DNA of 47,500 nucleotides from Glandiceps talaboti (Eukaryota; Hemichordata; Enteropneusta; Spengelidae): NCBI RefSeq assembly GCF_964340395.1, contig NC_135571.1, positions 12,378,940 to 12,426,439 of the forward strand, read 5' to 3'. Shown piece by piece: positions 24,789 to 35,072 of this stretch (position 1 is its first letter; each line of letters starts with the position of its first letter). The notes under the pieces were generated by a model. It saw only the letters and a program-made list of their open reading frames with translations, ran no database searches and was not told where the DNA came from. The position numbers and the translations under genes were made by a program.

Positions 24789-24797
24789 TTATATAGT
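24789..24797 (+). promoter_or_regulatory. Candidate TATA box of the LDLa gene
   Basis: The motif TTATATAG lies about 90 bases before the ATG at 24884, leaving room for a start site near 24820 and a leader of roughly 60 bases. Position and sequence fit a core promoter; the start site itself cannot be seen. Confidence 0.45.
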
Positions 24798-24883
24798 GGG
24801 CTAGTACTAAAACAGACAGTCGATTCAGACACCGAACACAACAGTATATCTACCGTTCAGCTTACACCTAAAGCGTCAAGATA

Positions 24884-25232
24884 ATGAAATCTACTTTGAT
24901 TTTTATCACTGTTGTTCTGTTAGTGGCGGCATTATCAGGTAAGGGCTACCCTACCTCATTTTTTTTGATATTTTCGTTTAAAATTAAGAAACAATAATAT
25001 CAAATCAAGTTTTAAAATAGGCGGCACGATGTTTTGCACATCTCACGACAATTGTTTTTTGTTTCGAATTACAAAAACAAAATGCAGACACTGGTAGTTC
25101 TCACGCTTATGAATTTTTACTGTCATAAACAGTTTTGTGTTTCAATCTTCCTGGTTTCATCTGACAGTGATGTTGATTTGTGTTCACAGATAAAATATAT
25201 CATTTTTACCTCCCGTGAGGTTATGTTACGCT

Positions 25233-25330
<98 letters not shown>

Positions 25331-26586
25331 CTTCCATAAACATAGTTATTCGTTGGTTTGTCTTTCTTCTAGACGTGGAGGCATGTCATTTCTTGGAGTG
25401 GGAATGTGCTGATGGGGAGTGTATCTTTCATACACTGCACTGCAATGGAGTCAACAATTGCAACGATAACAGCGATGAAGTTGATTGCTGTAAGTTATAT
25501 CCAGATAATTATTTGATTGAAACATGATGATAAATAAGCTAATGAATATAAACATAGCCTTACTTTATTAATGTTATTCAATTAAGTTAATGAATTTATG
25601 ATATTGATATTAAGCCAGAGCACATTTGTCCACTGACAACAAATCTACACAACTCTTTCAATTACTGTAACAACAGTTTTTTGAATAAATCATTCTTTTA
25701 TGCGAACTTGAACGAAACCAATCGAGCGTCTATGAATACCAACGTTTACTTACACACAGTGTAAGCTAAAACGTTACCATTTACGTGGAGTATTGAAAGT
25801 ACCAAGTTTCAGTGAAACGGCGGTCGAATATCAAGAACATGATACTTTAATTGGTTTTTCATGAAAACGGTCACATAAACAAGATTTAATTATAATTCAC
25901 CTACAGCTTTGTGTAATATTGTATTTCTACACTTTTCGTTGTCTTTCACGTATTGTCTGGATCCAAAGATGATTTTTTGTGTTTTTATGGACAATAAAAG
26001 CATATCTTATCGTATCATTTTATGAAGAAATAATTAATTTTAGCGTAACCTTCCCTAGGCCCCTTCAAAAGCATATAGGAGACCCCATTCACATGAGATA
26101 TGTATCGAATGTTGCATATTTTTCTTCATTCAGCTCGAAAATACGGGTGATCTAAGGGGCTTTGTCATTACGAGTCGCTAGACGAGTAGTGACAACCGTT
26201 AGGTCACGAGTATAATAATGCAATTATTATATTAAATAATTATTATAATATAATTATACCATTGCCAGTTACATAAGGAAAATTGGGGAAAGTAATGGCA
26301 ATTTTGAGCGTTATGACTCATATTTCGAACACAGCAGAATCAATGACGTAGACACACGTTGTCGTGACGTAGAACGACCAGAGTATATATTCCATATTTT
26401 TTGTTGAACCTGGCTTGTGCATGGTATATAGGAGTTTATACTTTTGTTTTAATTCCATACACAGCCGGTTGTTCCGTGCCATCCCAAGAGCCATTGTGTG
26501 ACAATGGTGAATGTATCTTTCCTTATGATGTGTGTGATGGATACTATGACTGTAGTGATCACTCAGACGAAGTAGACTGTTCTTAA
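24884..26586 (+). CDS. Small secreted protein with two LDL-receptor class A domains (3 coding exons)
   Basis: Coding exons 24884-24938, 25373-25489 and 26465-26586, all joined at phase 1 with GT-AG introns, give 97 residues. Exon 1 encodes a signal peptide (residues 1-18, hydrophobic [14 protein letters not shown]). Exon 2 encodes LDLa module 1 (Cys 23, 30, 35, 42, 48, 57) and exon 3 module 2 (Cys 60, 69, 74, 81, 87, 96). Both end in the calcium-site SDE pattern. Module 2 keeps the usual acidic ligands (D82, D86, D92, E93), whereas module 1 has Asn43 and Asn47 where Asp is usual, so its calcium binding may be weaker. One module per phase-1 exon is the classic shuffling unit. No transmembrane segment follows, so secretion is inferred; the partner is unknown. 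A donor-like GTAAGT directly after the stop (26588) could mean a 3'UTR intron ending at 27104. Intron 1 contains a CTGT array. Confidence 0.88.
25231..25330 (+). repeat. TCTG array in LDLa intron 1
   Basis: Almost perfect (CTGT)n of about 24 units between LDLa exons 1 and 2, ending 42 bases before exon 2. Confidence 0.97.
26100..26398 (+). mobile_element. TTCATTCAGC-family element, copy 2 (in LDLa intron 2)
   Basis: Begins at ttcttcattcagc, includes 'taaggggctttgtcattacgag', a short AT palindrome, then 'gactcatatttcgaacacag' and 'gacgtagacacac', matching the reverse complement of 11240-11411. It ends about 65 bases before LDLa exon 3. Confidence 0.68.
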
Positions 26587-26611
26587 AGTAAGTAATCTTA
26601 TTATAACATTT

Positions 26612-26802
26612 ATACCAACCAACCAACCAACCAACCCACCCAACCAACCAACCAACCAACCAACCAAACAACAAATAAACCAACCAACCAACCAACCAAC
26701 CAACCAACCAATAAACCAACCAACCAACCAATAAACCAACCAACCAACCAACCAACCAACCAACCAACCAACCAATAAACCAACCAACCAACCAACCAAC
26801 CG
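26612..26802 (+). repeat. CCAA array after the LDLa stop codon
   Basis: (CCAA)n with periodic AATAAACC interruptions, followed by C-rich CACC/CTCC repeats to 26870. The interruptions are spaced regularly enough to suggest slippage of larger blocks. Confidence 0.96.
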
Positions 26803-27045
26803 ACCAATTAATCAGCTCACTGACTCACCCAGACCACTCCCTCCCTCCCTCGCTCACCCCCACCCACCCACCACTCATTTACATATTATTAATTATTCAT
26901 TTACTTATTGTATTGATTTATTTTTGTATTTTATTTGACATTTTGTTTCTGAGTTTCTAGATAACAAGAGGAAATCTCCCTTGTTACACTCTAGCACATT
27001 CACGTATTAATCATAATCTTAGAGTTTTTTTTAGTATTTGCTGTT

Positions 27046-27051
27046 AATAAA
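27046..27051 (+). terminator. Likely polyadenylation signal (AATAAA) for the LDLa gene
   Basis: AATAAA is followed at once by a GT/T-rich stretch, the normal layout of a cleavage signal, about 460 bases after the stop codon. This would place the CCAA array in the 3'UTR. A second AATAAA at 27848-27853 would serve if the transcript is instead spliced from 26587 to 27105. Confidence 0.5.
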
Positions 27052-27203
27052 GTTGTTGATTTTTTTCTAAAATTCTTTTTCTGTTTTTTTTTTCTAATCT
27101 GCAGATCACAGATGTAGACGTGGACTAGTTGGTGAACAATTTACCTTGCCTACTAGTGGAATCTAATTCAAGTCTTCTCATTATTGATAATGCTATTATA
27201 TTT

Positions 27204-27229
27204 TTATTTGATTTGTTTGTTTGTTTGTT

Positions 27230-27265
<36 letters not shown>

Positions 27266-27302
27266 TTTGTTTGTTTGTTTGTTTGTTTGTTTGTTTGTTT
27301 GT
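27204..27302 (+). repeat. GTTT / GT / GTTT compound array
   Basis: A TG dinucleotide block sits inside a GTTT array. Confidence 0.96.
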
Positions 27303-27304
27303 AT

Positions 27305-27480
27305 CGGACTTGACACTGAATTTGAAGTTTGCACTTACCGCCCGTTTCATGTTAGTGTTCACTGGATCCATTTGCTATAACCACGTAGAAACTAATAAGA
27401 AACCACACCGTGACATTCTACACTAAGATAGCAAGATTGCGATTTCTTGCTACATTTTGTCAAAATGAAATTAAACCATT
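27305..27480 (+). repeat. Dispersed repeat with TTTCTTGCTACATTTTGTC
   Basis: The end segment 'gcgatttcttgctacatttt' and surrounding pieces (gtgttcactgg, gcagaa/gtagaa) recur in MS4A-like intron 3 at 33335-33480 and, more weakly, at 37745-37830. Confidence 0.55.
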
Positions 27481-28040
27481 GAAACCACACACTGCAAATA
27501 GAACCAGACAAACGGGCGCCAGTGGCTTGATGTCTGCATGGTAACATGCCAGTTCATATCATTTCAAATTGATAAAATGTCGCTAGAAACTGTATTGATT
27601 GTAGCATATGTGTAAGGTTGTGTCAACCCACAGAAAGTAAGAACTTGTCTGTGATCAAACAAAGTCTGTGAACACTAACCTGAAATGAGCTGTAAAACCG
27701 TATTGTGTCCTACGTGTCTATCGACGCATGCGCAGATTAATAATTATTTGTCTTCAGTATCGATATCCCCTCTCCTCTTTTTCATTAAACACCAACATTT
27801 TGTCCTTTTCTTTGCATCGTGTGTGATTTTGAAATATTACTATGTTCAATAAATCAAAAGCAACTCTTGAAATTTGTTGTCAGTCTTGATTTATAAGTAT
27901 AATATTGAATTTCATTAAATAATATGATCAAACAATTCACACAATAAATACCATAACTGTTATATCAATATATCAATTCTACATTTTTATTTTATTTTAA
28001 CTCCTATGTCTGTATTTTCACTGATATCCCTAATGTAATG

Positions 28041-28042
<2 letters not shown>

Positions 28043-28107
<65 letters not shown>
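28043..28107 (+). repeat. CA array followed by a shared 45-bp segment
   Basis: (CA)n of about 32 units. The following segment 28108-28153 (atacccactcctacttggtt ...) also occurs at 21558-21603, so a dispersed repeat is clipped here. Confidence 0.9.
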
Positions 28108-28114
<7 letters not shown>

Positions 28115-28407
28115 CCCACTCCTACTTGGTTCCTCCACTCCCTCGTACCTATTACCGCCATCTTTTCGATTTTATCGGCTACTTTTGAAATTAACCATAG
28201 CCTTGTCTAGTCCATTCCAATTTTCCTAAATCTTGGAAGATGAGTAAAGTTAGCCATATCACGTGTCACATTTGTTGATCTATCATTGGACGTCAGAATG
28301 TAGTCCACGATTAAAGACAAGCATATACCTGACATGATGAGAAATCTGACTCTAACATTGTGATGTCAGCAAGATGAAGTTTTCATGGAAGAATTTGGAA
28401 GGCAAGA

Positions 28408-28574
<167 letters not shown>

Positions 28575-28982
28575 CTTACAGCTTACAACTACAGTGATTT
28601 TTCGAACTTTGTACTGGAAATGTTAAAATAGAAATGTACTCGTCAGTGATATACTGTTATAATGACGTAGTGGGAAGGGATTGGAATGTTTTCCCTTAGA
28701 CGGGGGGGGGGGGGTTCTTTAAAAAAAACGCTTTGCACAGGGGCATACCTTAACGAAAGTTTAATAATTTCACCGATTCCCCCGCCATAAATGATACACT
28801 GTCCCTTATTTTTTTTTAAAACTATCGGTCATTTATATATTGTTTACATTTTGTATATTTTATTAAAATCATATCATAATAATACAGCGTTTCTGTATAA
28901 TTATTGCATCACTAAAGAAGTATTGTCGATGACATCAGGAAGTCGAGAGTGACCCGTGTCTGTTTAATAAATTTCCTCATAG

Positions 28983-29081
28983 ACGTTCCTCCGCATGTGG
29001 AGGTCAAACAATTCAAACAGGAACCAGAGACGAACGACGTGTGTTACAAGCAGTGTAAGAATTGGCTGTGTTGATCGAATG
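28983..29081 (+). other. Possible non-coding 5' exon of the MS4A-like gene
   Basis: A stretch bounded by an acceptor-like ctcatag and a strong donor (G|GTAAGT at 29082) lies upstream of the MS4A-like coding exons and has no long open frame. The coding exon 1 also begins behind an acceptor (ccttag, 31399-31400), so an upstream leader exon is expected. Joining them is inference. Confidence 0.3.
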
Positions 29082-29845
29082 GTAAGTTTTCTCTGTTTCT
29101 GACTGTCAAAAATGTGAAAATAGATGACATCTGAGAAATGTCAATGTAGACAAAAACTTAAGTTTGTTTGTTTGTACACTCAGTGCTTGTTGGTACCGTG
29201 AATGCTGAATTGACTATGTGACCTTTAAGTGGTGTGACCTTGTGAATGGTACCGTATTCTGTCTCCGTTGCTTGCAATAACGGTGACTTACAAACTAGCA
29301 AGAAGACGACACACTCTGATAAAACGGACGATTTACAAGTACAATTCGGTCATATAAACACACCATGAGACTTGTCATGGTTACTATTACAGAATACCGT
29401 GGTTTCAGTTCCAGAGACAAGATGCTGTAATAAATTAGTTGTATGAATATGAATGTGAAGATTTTGTTTGTTTTGTCGTAACCGATACACAAGTCACCGA
29501 GGCCGCTGTAACTTATAAGTCATCGTAATCATTGTACGCTGATTTGATATGAATATATTATATTCATATTACTTTATCATATTCTCATTAATTTAGAGTA
29601 TATACAACCTTTATCAACTGTTCAAGCCAACTTGTTTCTCACAGTGCACATAAGCTTATAATATTAATCACGCTATTTGGTCTTGCTGGGTTTCACTCTC
29701 TATCCTTGAACGATACGGTCACACTGGTTTACTGCAGAGATTACATACTCAGTTTGATCTCAGACCTATAGACGTTTTCAGAAAAACAACAACATTGATT
29801 TAGTGACTAAAGAGGCCACGTTTAGCCCGACTACTGATAACAAGT

Positions 29846-29954
29846 CATCGTCGTAAACCACAGCCTCTTTTACGGCACCGTCAAAATGCAAAAAGCGTTA
29901 TTTCGCAGCGTCGCGGAAGAAATAACAGCTCTGGTACCATGGTGTGCGAGAATG
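29846..29954 (+). mobile_element. MITE of the same family, third copy
   Basis: Shares the core (ccacagcctcttttacggca) and termini. It is flanked by TAACAAGT (29838-29845) and TGACAAGT (29955-29962), an 8-base target duplication with one mismatch, so it is older than the other two. Confidence 0.72.
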
Positions 29955-30150
29955 TGACAAGTTAGACTGGTCTACTCGCTGGATCCGTGACTAGGCCACA
30001 GGGACTGTGACTAGGCCACAGGGACACGTATTATTGCTTAGATTATTGTTTTCCTACTACGGAAAATATTACATATCTTGATATAAACAGGCTAGAGTAA
30101 GCGAGGATCGGCGAATGGACAAGCGGAAGTAGTCAAGGTTCTCAGATCTC

Positions 30151-30700
30151 CATACAATATGTTTACCCCATTCCCCTATGTAGTCGATATGTCATTTCCT
30201 CGTTTAAGGATATTTCTGCGTACTGCTTATCAGTGACGTCAGAGTTTCGGAGAATCAGAAATTCAAATGTATGACGTTTAAGAAGTCATGATTGTTTATA
30301 AAATTATAGAGAACTGAAGACACGTCATAAAAAGTAAAGTATATGTCGAAGTGCATGGTAGAAAACATGTATGTATTGTATTGTATTGTATTGTATGTAT
30401 GTATGTATGTATGTATGTATGTATGTATGTATGTATGTATGTATGTATGTATGTATGTATGTATGTATGTATGTATGTATGTATGTATGTATGTATGTAT
30501 GTATGTATGTATGTATGTATGTATGTATGTATGTATGTATGTATGTATGTATGTATGTATGTATGTATGTATGTATGTATGTATGTATGTATGTATGTAT
30601 GTATGTATGTATGTATGTATGTATGTATGTATGTATGTATGTATGTATGTATGTATGTATGTATGTATGTATGTATGTATGTATGTATGTATGTATGTAT
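30151..30700 (+). repeat. Dispersed repeat with a TATG-array tail, copy 2
   Basis: Body 30151-30369 matches 10571-10787, with an extra 'aaattata'. It is followed by four TATTG units and then about 77 uninterrupted TATG units (30393-30700), among the longest perfect arrays in the window. Confidence 0.78.
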
Positions 30701-31024
30701 GACTCACTCGGTCTATGTCACTGGATGTCATTAGTTTGTCCTAAATAACGGTACTTGTGAGTTCAACACATATCCCTGTAATTCACTTTTATGAATGTAC
30801 CCTCAATAATTACATAGGACTCAAAACTACTTACTATGTTAGTGTCCTAGCAAGGACCATTATGGATAAGGGTTAGGGTGTAAGAAACGTTGTGTCGTTC
30901 CACCCTCACCGTCCTCCTCTGAGAGGTGTTGATCGATATGTGAGGGTTCCAGGTCACGACATACCTTACAGACTATGTGGTATACATATGTATGGAAATG
31001 CCACATCGAAAACAAGGTCGTAGA

Positions 31025-31066
<42 letters not shown>

Positions 31067-31153
31067 CTCGGTGAGTATCAATCTGCTAAGACAGTGCTCT
31101 ATACCGCAGTGGCAGAGCGTAATAGTTTTGGTAGTACTGGAACTCTTTCTTGG

Positions 31154-31194
31154 GTGTAACTCGGAGTTTCACGCATATTGCGATCATCAGACAC
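31154..31194 (-). ncRNA. Candidate hammerhead ribozyme core, minus-strand copy (compact)
   Basis: This is the mirror of the plus-strand candidate without the 11-base insertion, so it is the better-formed version. Reading from 31194 down: GTGT, CTGATGA, short stem II with an AATAT loop, GAAAC, stem III ACT/AGT, then TT and ACAC, which closes stem I. The total core is 41 nt. The same two deviations apply (U-U at the base of stem II, GUU cleavage triplet). Confidence 0.42.
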
Positions 31195-31197
31195 TCT

Positions 31198-31249
31198 GTG
31201 TCTGATGATCGCAATATGATCGCAATATGCGTGAAACTCCGAGTTACAC
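31198..31249 (+). ncRNA. Candidate hammerhead ribozyme core, plus-strand copy
   Basis: Seen: GTGT (31198-31201), CTGATGA (31202-31208), a CGC/GCG-closed stem II, GAAAC (31233-31237), a minimal stem III (ACT, loop CCG, AGT) and then T|ACAC (31246-31249), which pairs with the opening GTGT as stem I. Beyond it, agag (31257-31260) could pair with ctct before the core. These are the conserved parts of a type-I, short-stem-III hammerhead, as known from Penelope-like elements and retrozymes. Against it: a U-U mismatch at the base of stem II, a GUU rather than GUC cleavage triplet, and the 11-base insertion that enlarges loop II here. Activity is unproven. Confidence 0.42.
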
Positions 31250-31275
31250 CCAAGAAAGAGTTCCAGTACTACCAA

Positions 31276-31355
<80 letters not shown>

Positions 31356-31443
31356 TGCCTGTAAAATACTAATCCGATGTACTTTTCTTGTTTTCCTTAG
31401 ACAGAATTACTCTCAGTGAACATTACAAAAGATATTTGTAGCC

Positions 31444-34400
31444 ATGGAAAACGAAAGAGGACTATCAAATGAATACTTGACGTTGAGGGCAGCAGTAAGA
31501 GGGGGTTTCAATCATAAAGGGGTCTTCAGATGTGCTATGTCTCAGATTGTGTTTGGAGTTCTATCAATATGTATTGGTATATCAGCAATTCTTGTCCTTT
31601 GTTATCCAACATTGTTAATTGGATCGCCAATATGGTGTGGACTTTTTGTAAGTACTACTATACTGTATATTCGTATGAAGTCCTTTGGTGAACGCTTTCA
31701 TTTTCATGCTGAAACTGGGCCATTCGTTCACCCTCATCAACAACCCCCCTCATTTTAACCCGTATTTCTACACATAGACTATACTCGTCACTATAACCCT
31801 CTTTGCCATTATAATGTGTCGTACTTCAACAAGTTTGTCAATAAGTTTGTTAACATATATTAAAACATGCGTTGTGGTACACCAATGATGGTTCATATTT
31901 TCCAATAATGCTAACGTATATCAAACATATTTCCAGTTGCCACACCTCATCGTCGCAAACCACAGCCTCTTTTACGGCACTGTCCAAAACACACCGTCTC
32001 GTTATTTCGCAGTGTCGGGAAAGAAATAACACATCTGGTTTGCGAGAAAGCCACACCTATTAATTGTTTGTTTCATTCATCTTCAGTTCATCGCAACTGG
32101 GGTCATTGGTTACGTCGCTTCGGCCAAGAAGACCGACAGACATGTAAGTAAGATTTGCATAAATCTAATTTAGTCAAGACCGACTCACATGTACATAAAA
32201 TTTTACATCTATTAAATCAAATTAGAATAAACCTATCAATTGATTACATTAGAGGTACGTAAACTGACGTACGGTAATTTTCAGACGTACGGTAATTTTT
32301 GCCGCATATTGTACTCTCAGTATTCTACTTACTGAAGCATACTTATGGTACCATTACTTGCAATTGACTAAACTCACCCCTTTATAATCAATCTGATGAC
32401 GTAATTTATCATACGTATAAAAATGTCAAGGAAACCGATAGCTACTATGCAACAAACTGTTCTAGCAATGCCTGGATGCAATGTCATAGAACACATCGGC
32501 ATTAACATTATACATGATTTTGTGCAAGTCTATAGTTTAAAATCAAGGTTTTATGTAAGTATTTTGACTTGAGTAAAAAGTTTATGGGCTCAGTTTGTGC
32601 CGCTTTAACGAGTTTCAGCGAGCGCTATCGTAGTTACATATCAATGACGTAGACAGGCTAATCTATCGTACCCTAAGAATTTTCTTGTTTGACTTTTTTT
32701 TTTAGATCAAATTGTGTATGGTGACAGCGTTTCTTTCACTCGCCATATTCGTTGTGATACAGATCATTCTATGTTTGATGTCATTGGCCCAAGAAAATTT
32801 ATGTTATGATAACCAGCTGTTTAATGTAACAGACCCAGATCCAAATGCAGAATCCGTTGAGGTAAAGTCATTTTGCAATTTTGATATGCAAACATCAAAG
32901 TTGAAAAAGTTTGGCGCGAAGTTGTCAACTTTGTGTCCATTCACGTGTATGCACCAATCAGTAGTAATGTTATACAGATAATGTGAAGCAATTTATAAGG
33001 TTCATTCTGATTGGTTAGAAAACACGAAACAAGCACATCTTTTGAGTGACTGTATTGTTAATGAGTGATGATGTACAATACATGTATGGTTTCCAATCAG
33101 TAGCAACCTTGCAATAGCTTCACATCACCCCTATCCAATCAGAAGCAACCTTGTAATAGCTTCACATCACCCCTAACCAATCAGCGGCAACCTTGTAATA
33201 GCTTCACATCACCCCTATCCAATCATTGACAACCGTGTAATAGCTTCACATCGCCTTGCGGTATGTGAGCAATGGTTGTCTTTCCGTCAAATTGATGCAG
33301 TGGTACTATCATGCCTGTGGTTTCCTGATCGAAGTAAGATACCGCCGATTTCATAATAGTGTTCATTGGCTCTGCTTGATACAATTATGCAGAACCCAAT
33401 AAAAAACTGCACATTCTGCGCTTTAAGGTAACAAGGTCGCAATTTCTTGCTACATTTTGTCTAAAGTTAAATTTACCCAATGACAGTCTATTATGATTCT
33501 ATTTCAAAAACGTATTCTCACTTTTTTTTTTCACTCAAAAGGACGTAAATACTCGCTTGATAGTAGATCTCCTGAATTTGACGTTTGCAAGTGTTGAAGG
33601 TCTTGTCTCCCTTATTAGTTTCATATATTGCTGTCGAGCTGTTTATTGTCGAAGAAATGCTACCTACAGTGTGAGTATTATGTTAATTGATCAAACCTTA
33701 TATTTTGGTGTGATTTGGTTTTGGCCGTCCTTTACTATATGAAGGCTGGTTCATCATCGCGTGTTCAACCACAGGAACAGTACAGTGCACGTGATCACAA
33801 TGTATTTGCATACTATATTAGACCTTAGATAATAGTACTCGATATTATACCCTAATACATTTCTGTGATTAGCACATGCATATAATGAGTGACCTAAGGG
33901 GCCTTGTCACTACGAGTCGAGAGACGAGTAGACACAAATCCTTAGATCGAATAATTTGGAAAAATAATGACGATTTGGAAAGTCTTGAATCACAGTTCGA
34001 GCACCTCAGGACCAGAGGCGTAGATACGAGTTGTCAAGACATAGAACAACCAGGATATCAAAACCCATATTTCTGTTCGAACGCGTACAACCTGGTATGT
34101 GGTAAAATGGTGTAGGAAGCACAGAAGTATATCAATATGTCTTTTTAAGGAGTTGTCAGTCCATACGGACAACGGAAACATACAACAACCACTTAGTTAT
34201 TTCGTAACTTACCTAGTTGTAAAGTGTTTCTTGTTTCACCTGGTTTAAAATAATAAGTATATGCGAGTGGATGGTGACCAAGCTACCAGACAATTGCATG
34301 CTAACATACGTTACTTTTTTCCCTTCATTTTGTTTTGTTGTTGCTTATAGCCATATGCAAATTTATCAAACGAAGCTGACGAAATACAGCAAGACCCAAC

Positions 34401-35072
34401 GTTACCAGTTGGTTCATACAATACTGGTGATATAGGAAGAAATTATTCTGGGTTGCCACGTTCAGGTAAAGATTAACCCATCTGGACCAACGAACAGGGT
34501 CCCAGAAATACATTCTTTACTTTTTCGAACTTTGTACTGGAAATGTTAGAATATAGAACCAGTATGGTTTATTCGGCGAATTTGGTTTTGGATTTTGATT
34601 TGAAGGATATGGTCCTCTGTTCTTCAGGTGCGCCATTATCATTTTTACACTTACTTTGTCAAATAGGTAGTCTTGGTTACCCAGACTCCTCTAGCTTTCG
34701 CCACTAAACCACTCACCAGAACTCAAGAACATGGTCCAAAATGTAATGTTTACTTTTCAATCACTGAAACTTAAGTTTGTTTATACTTTATTGTTGTTAG
34801 GGTAATAATATGTTGGGAGAATGAATAACAACAAAACCTTTTATTCATATGTCTGTGACAAAATGAGAGAATATATTGTCCATGGTTCAAAGAATCACTA
34901 GGGTAATACAATATAGTTACTTTGGATCGGTAAATGGCAGTGTTTTCAGCTTTCAATTTTCATTATTCAAACATATGTTGATGAAATTCTGAACATTTTT
35001 TTTGCAGACTATGAAAGACAGAATTTTACCCAGGACCCAGTTTCTGATGCAGATGACAGTGTTGTCATTTAA
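31444..35072 (+). CDS. MS4A/CD20-like four-pass membrane protein (6 coding exons)
   Basis: Coding exons 31444-31647, 32087-32143, 32706-32861, 33542-33670, 34351-34465 and 35008-35072 join in frame (phases 0, 0, 0, 0, 1) into 241 residues ending at TAA. Four hydrophobic segments are clear: about 31-53, 61-82, 88-113 and 150-172. TM1 and TM2 are joined by a short loop, and TM3 and TM4 by a longer loop with two Cys-free N-glycosylation sequons (NVT, NLT). The N-terminus (30 residues) and a polar C-tail (about 65 residues, ending SVVI) should be cytosolic. TM2 begins PIWCGLFFIATGVIGY, which matches the Gly-rich 'xWxGxxFI.xGxxG' second helix of the MS4A/CD20 family; length and exon pattern also fit. 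Function in invertebrates is unknown. Other four-pass families (claudin-like, TMEM176) are less likely. Coding exon 1 has 43 leader bases after its acceptor. Intron 1 carries a MITE, and intron 3 a CCAAT-containing minisatellite. Confidence 0.82.
31948..32049 (+). mobile_element. 102-bp MITE with flanking target duplication, in MS4A-like intron 1
   Basis: The ends are imperfect inverted repeats sharing TCGCAAACCA. The direct repeat GCCACACCT (31939-31947 and 32050-32058) flanks it, a target-site duplication of 8 to 9 bases, as made by hAT-type transposases. The interior carries CCTCTTTTACGGCAC and TTATTTCGCAGTGTCG. It sits only about 30 bases before the exon 2 acceptor. Three related copies occur in the window. 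Confidence 0.8.
33090..33262 (+). repeat. 42-bp minisatellite with CCAAT motifs in MS4A-like intron 3
   Basis: About four units of CCAATCAGNAGCAACCTTGT, AATAGCTTCACATCACCCCT. Each unit holds CCAAT, the NF-Y core; further CCAAT or ATTGG motifs lie at 32953 and 33012. Any regulatory role is speculative. Confidence 0.8.
33880..34070 (+). mobile_element. TTCATTCAGC-family element, copy 4, diverged (in MS4A-like intron 4)
   Basis: Shares 'gagtgacctaaggggcc', 'tcactacgagtcg' and 'tcaagacatagaacaacc' with the other copies; the middle is replaced. It yields a short open frame that should not be taken for an exon. Confidence 0.6.

Larger units (their letters stand above)
31123..31280. repeat. Perfect 72-bp palindrome with hammerhead-like cores, bordered by TA arrays
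   Basis: Left arm 31123-31194, three-base loop, right arm 31198-31280. The arms match base for base except for an 11-base direct duplication (atcgcaatatg) in the right arm. TA microsatellites lie at 31027-31065 and directly after the right arm. The palindrome sits upstream of MS4A-like coding exon 1, probably inside a 5' intron, so a transcript through it would fold into a long hairpin. Each arm carries CTGATGA...GAAAC in the outward sense (see the ncRNA entries). Confidence 0.9.

Noticed and set aside
32390-32450. Another hammerhead motif (CTGATGACG ... GAAACC)
   Set aside because: No stem II closes between the two boxes and stem I has no complementary strand.
33876-34115. 79-codon frame as an extra MS4A-like exon
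   Set aside because: It is a diverged copy of the TTCATTCAGC-family element in intron 4; exons 4 and 5 already join in phase 0.
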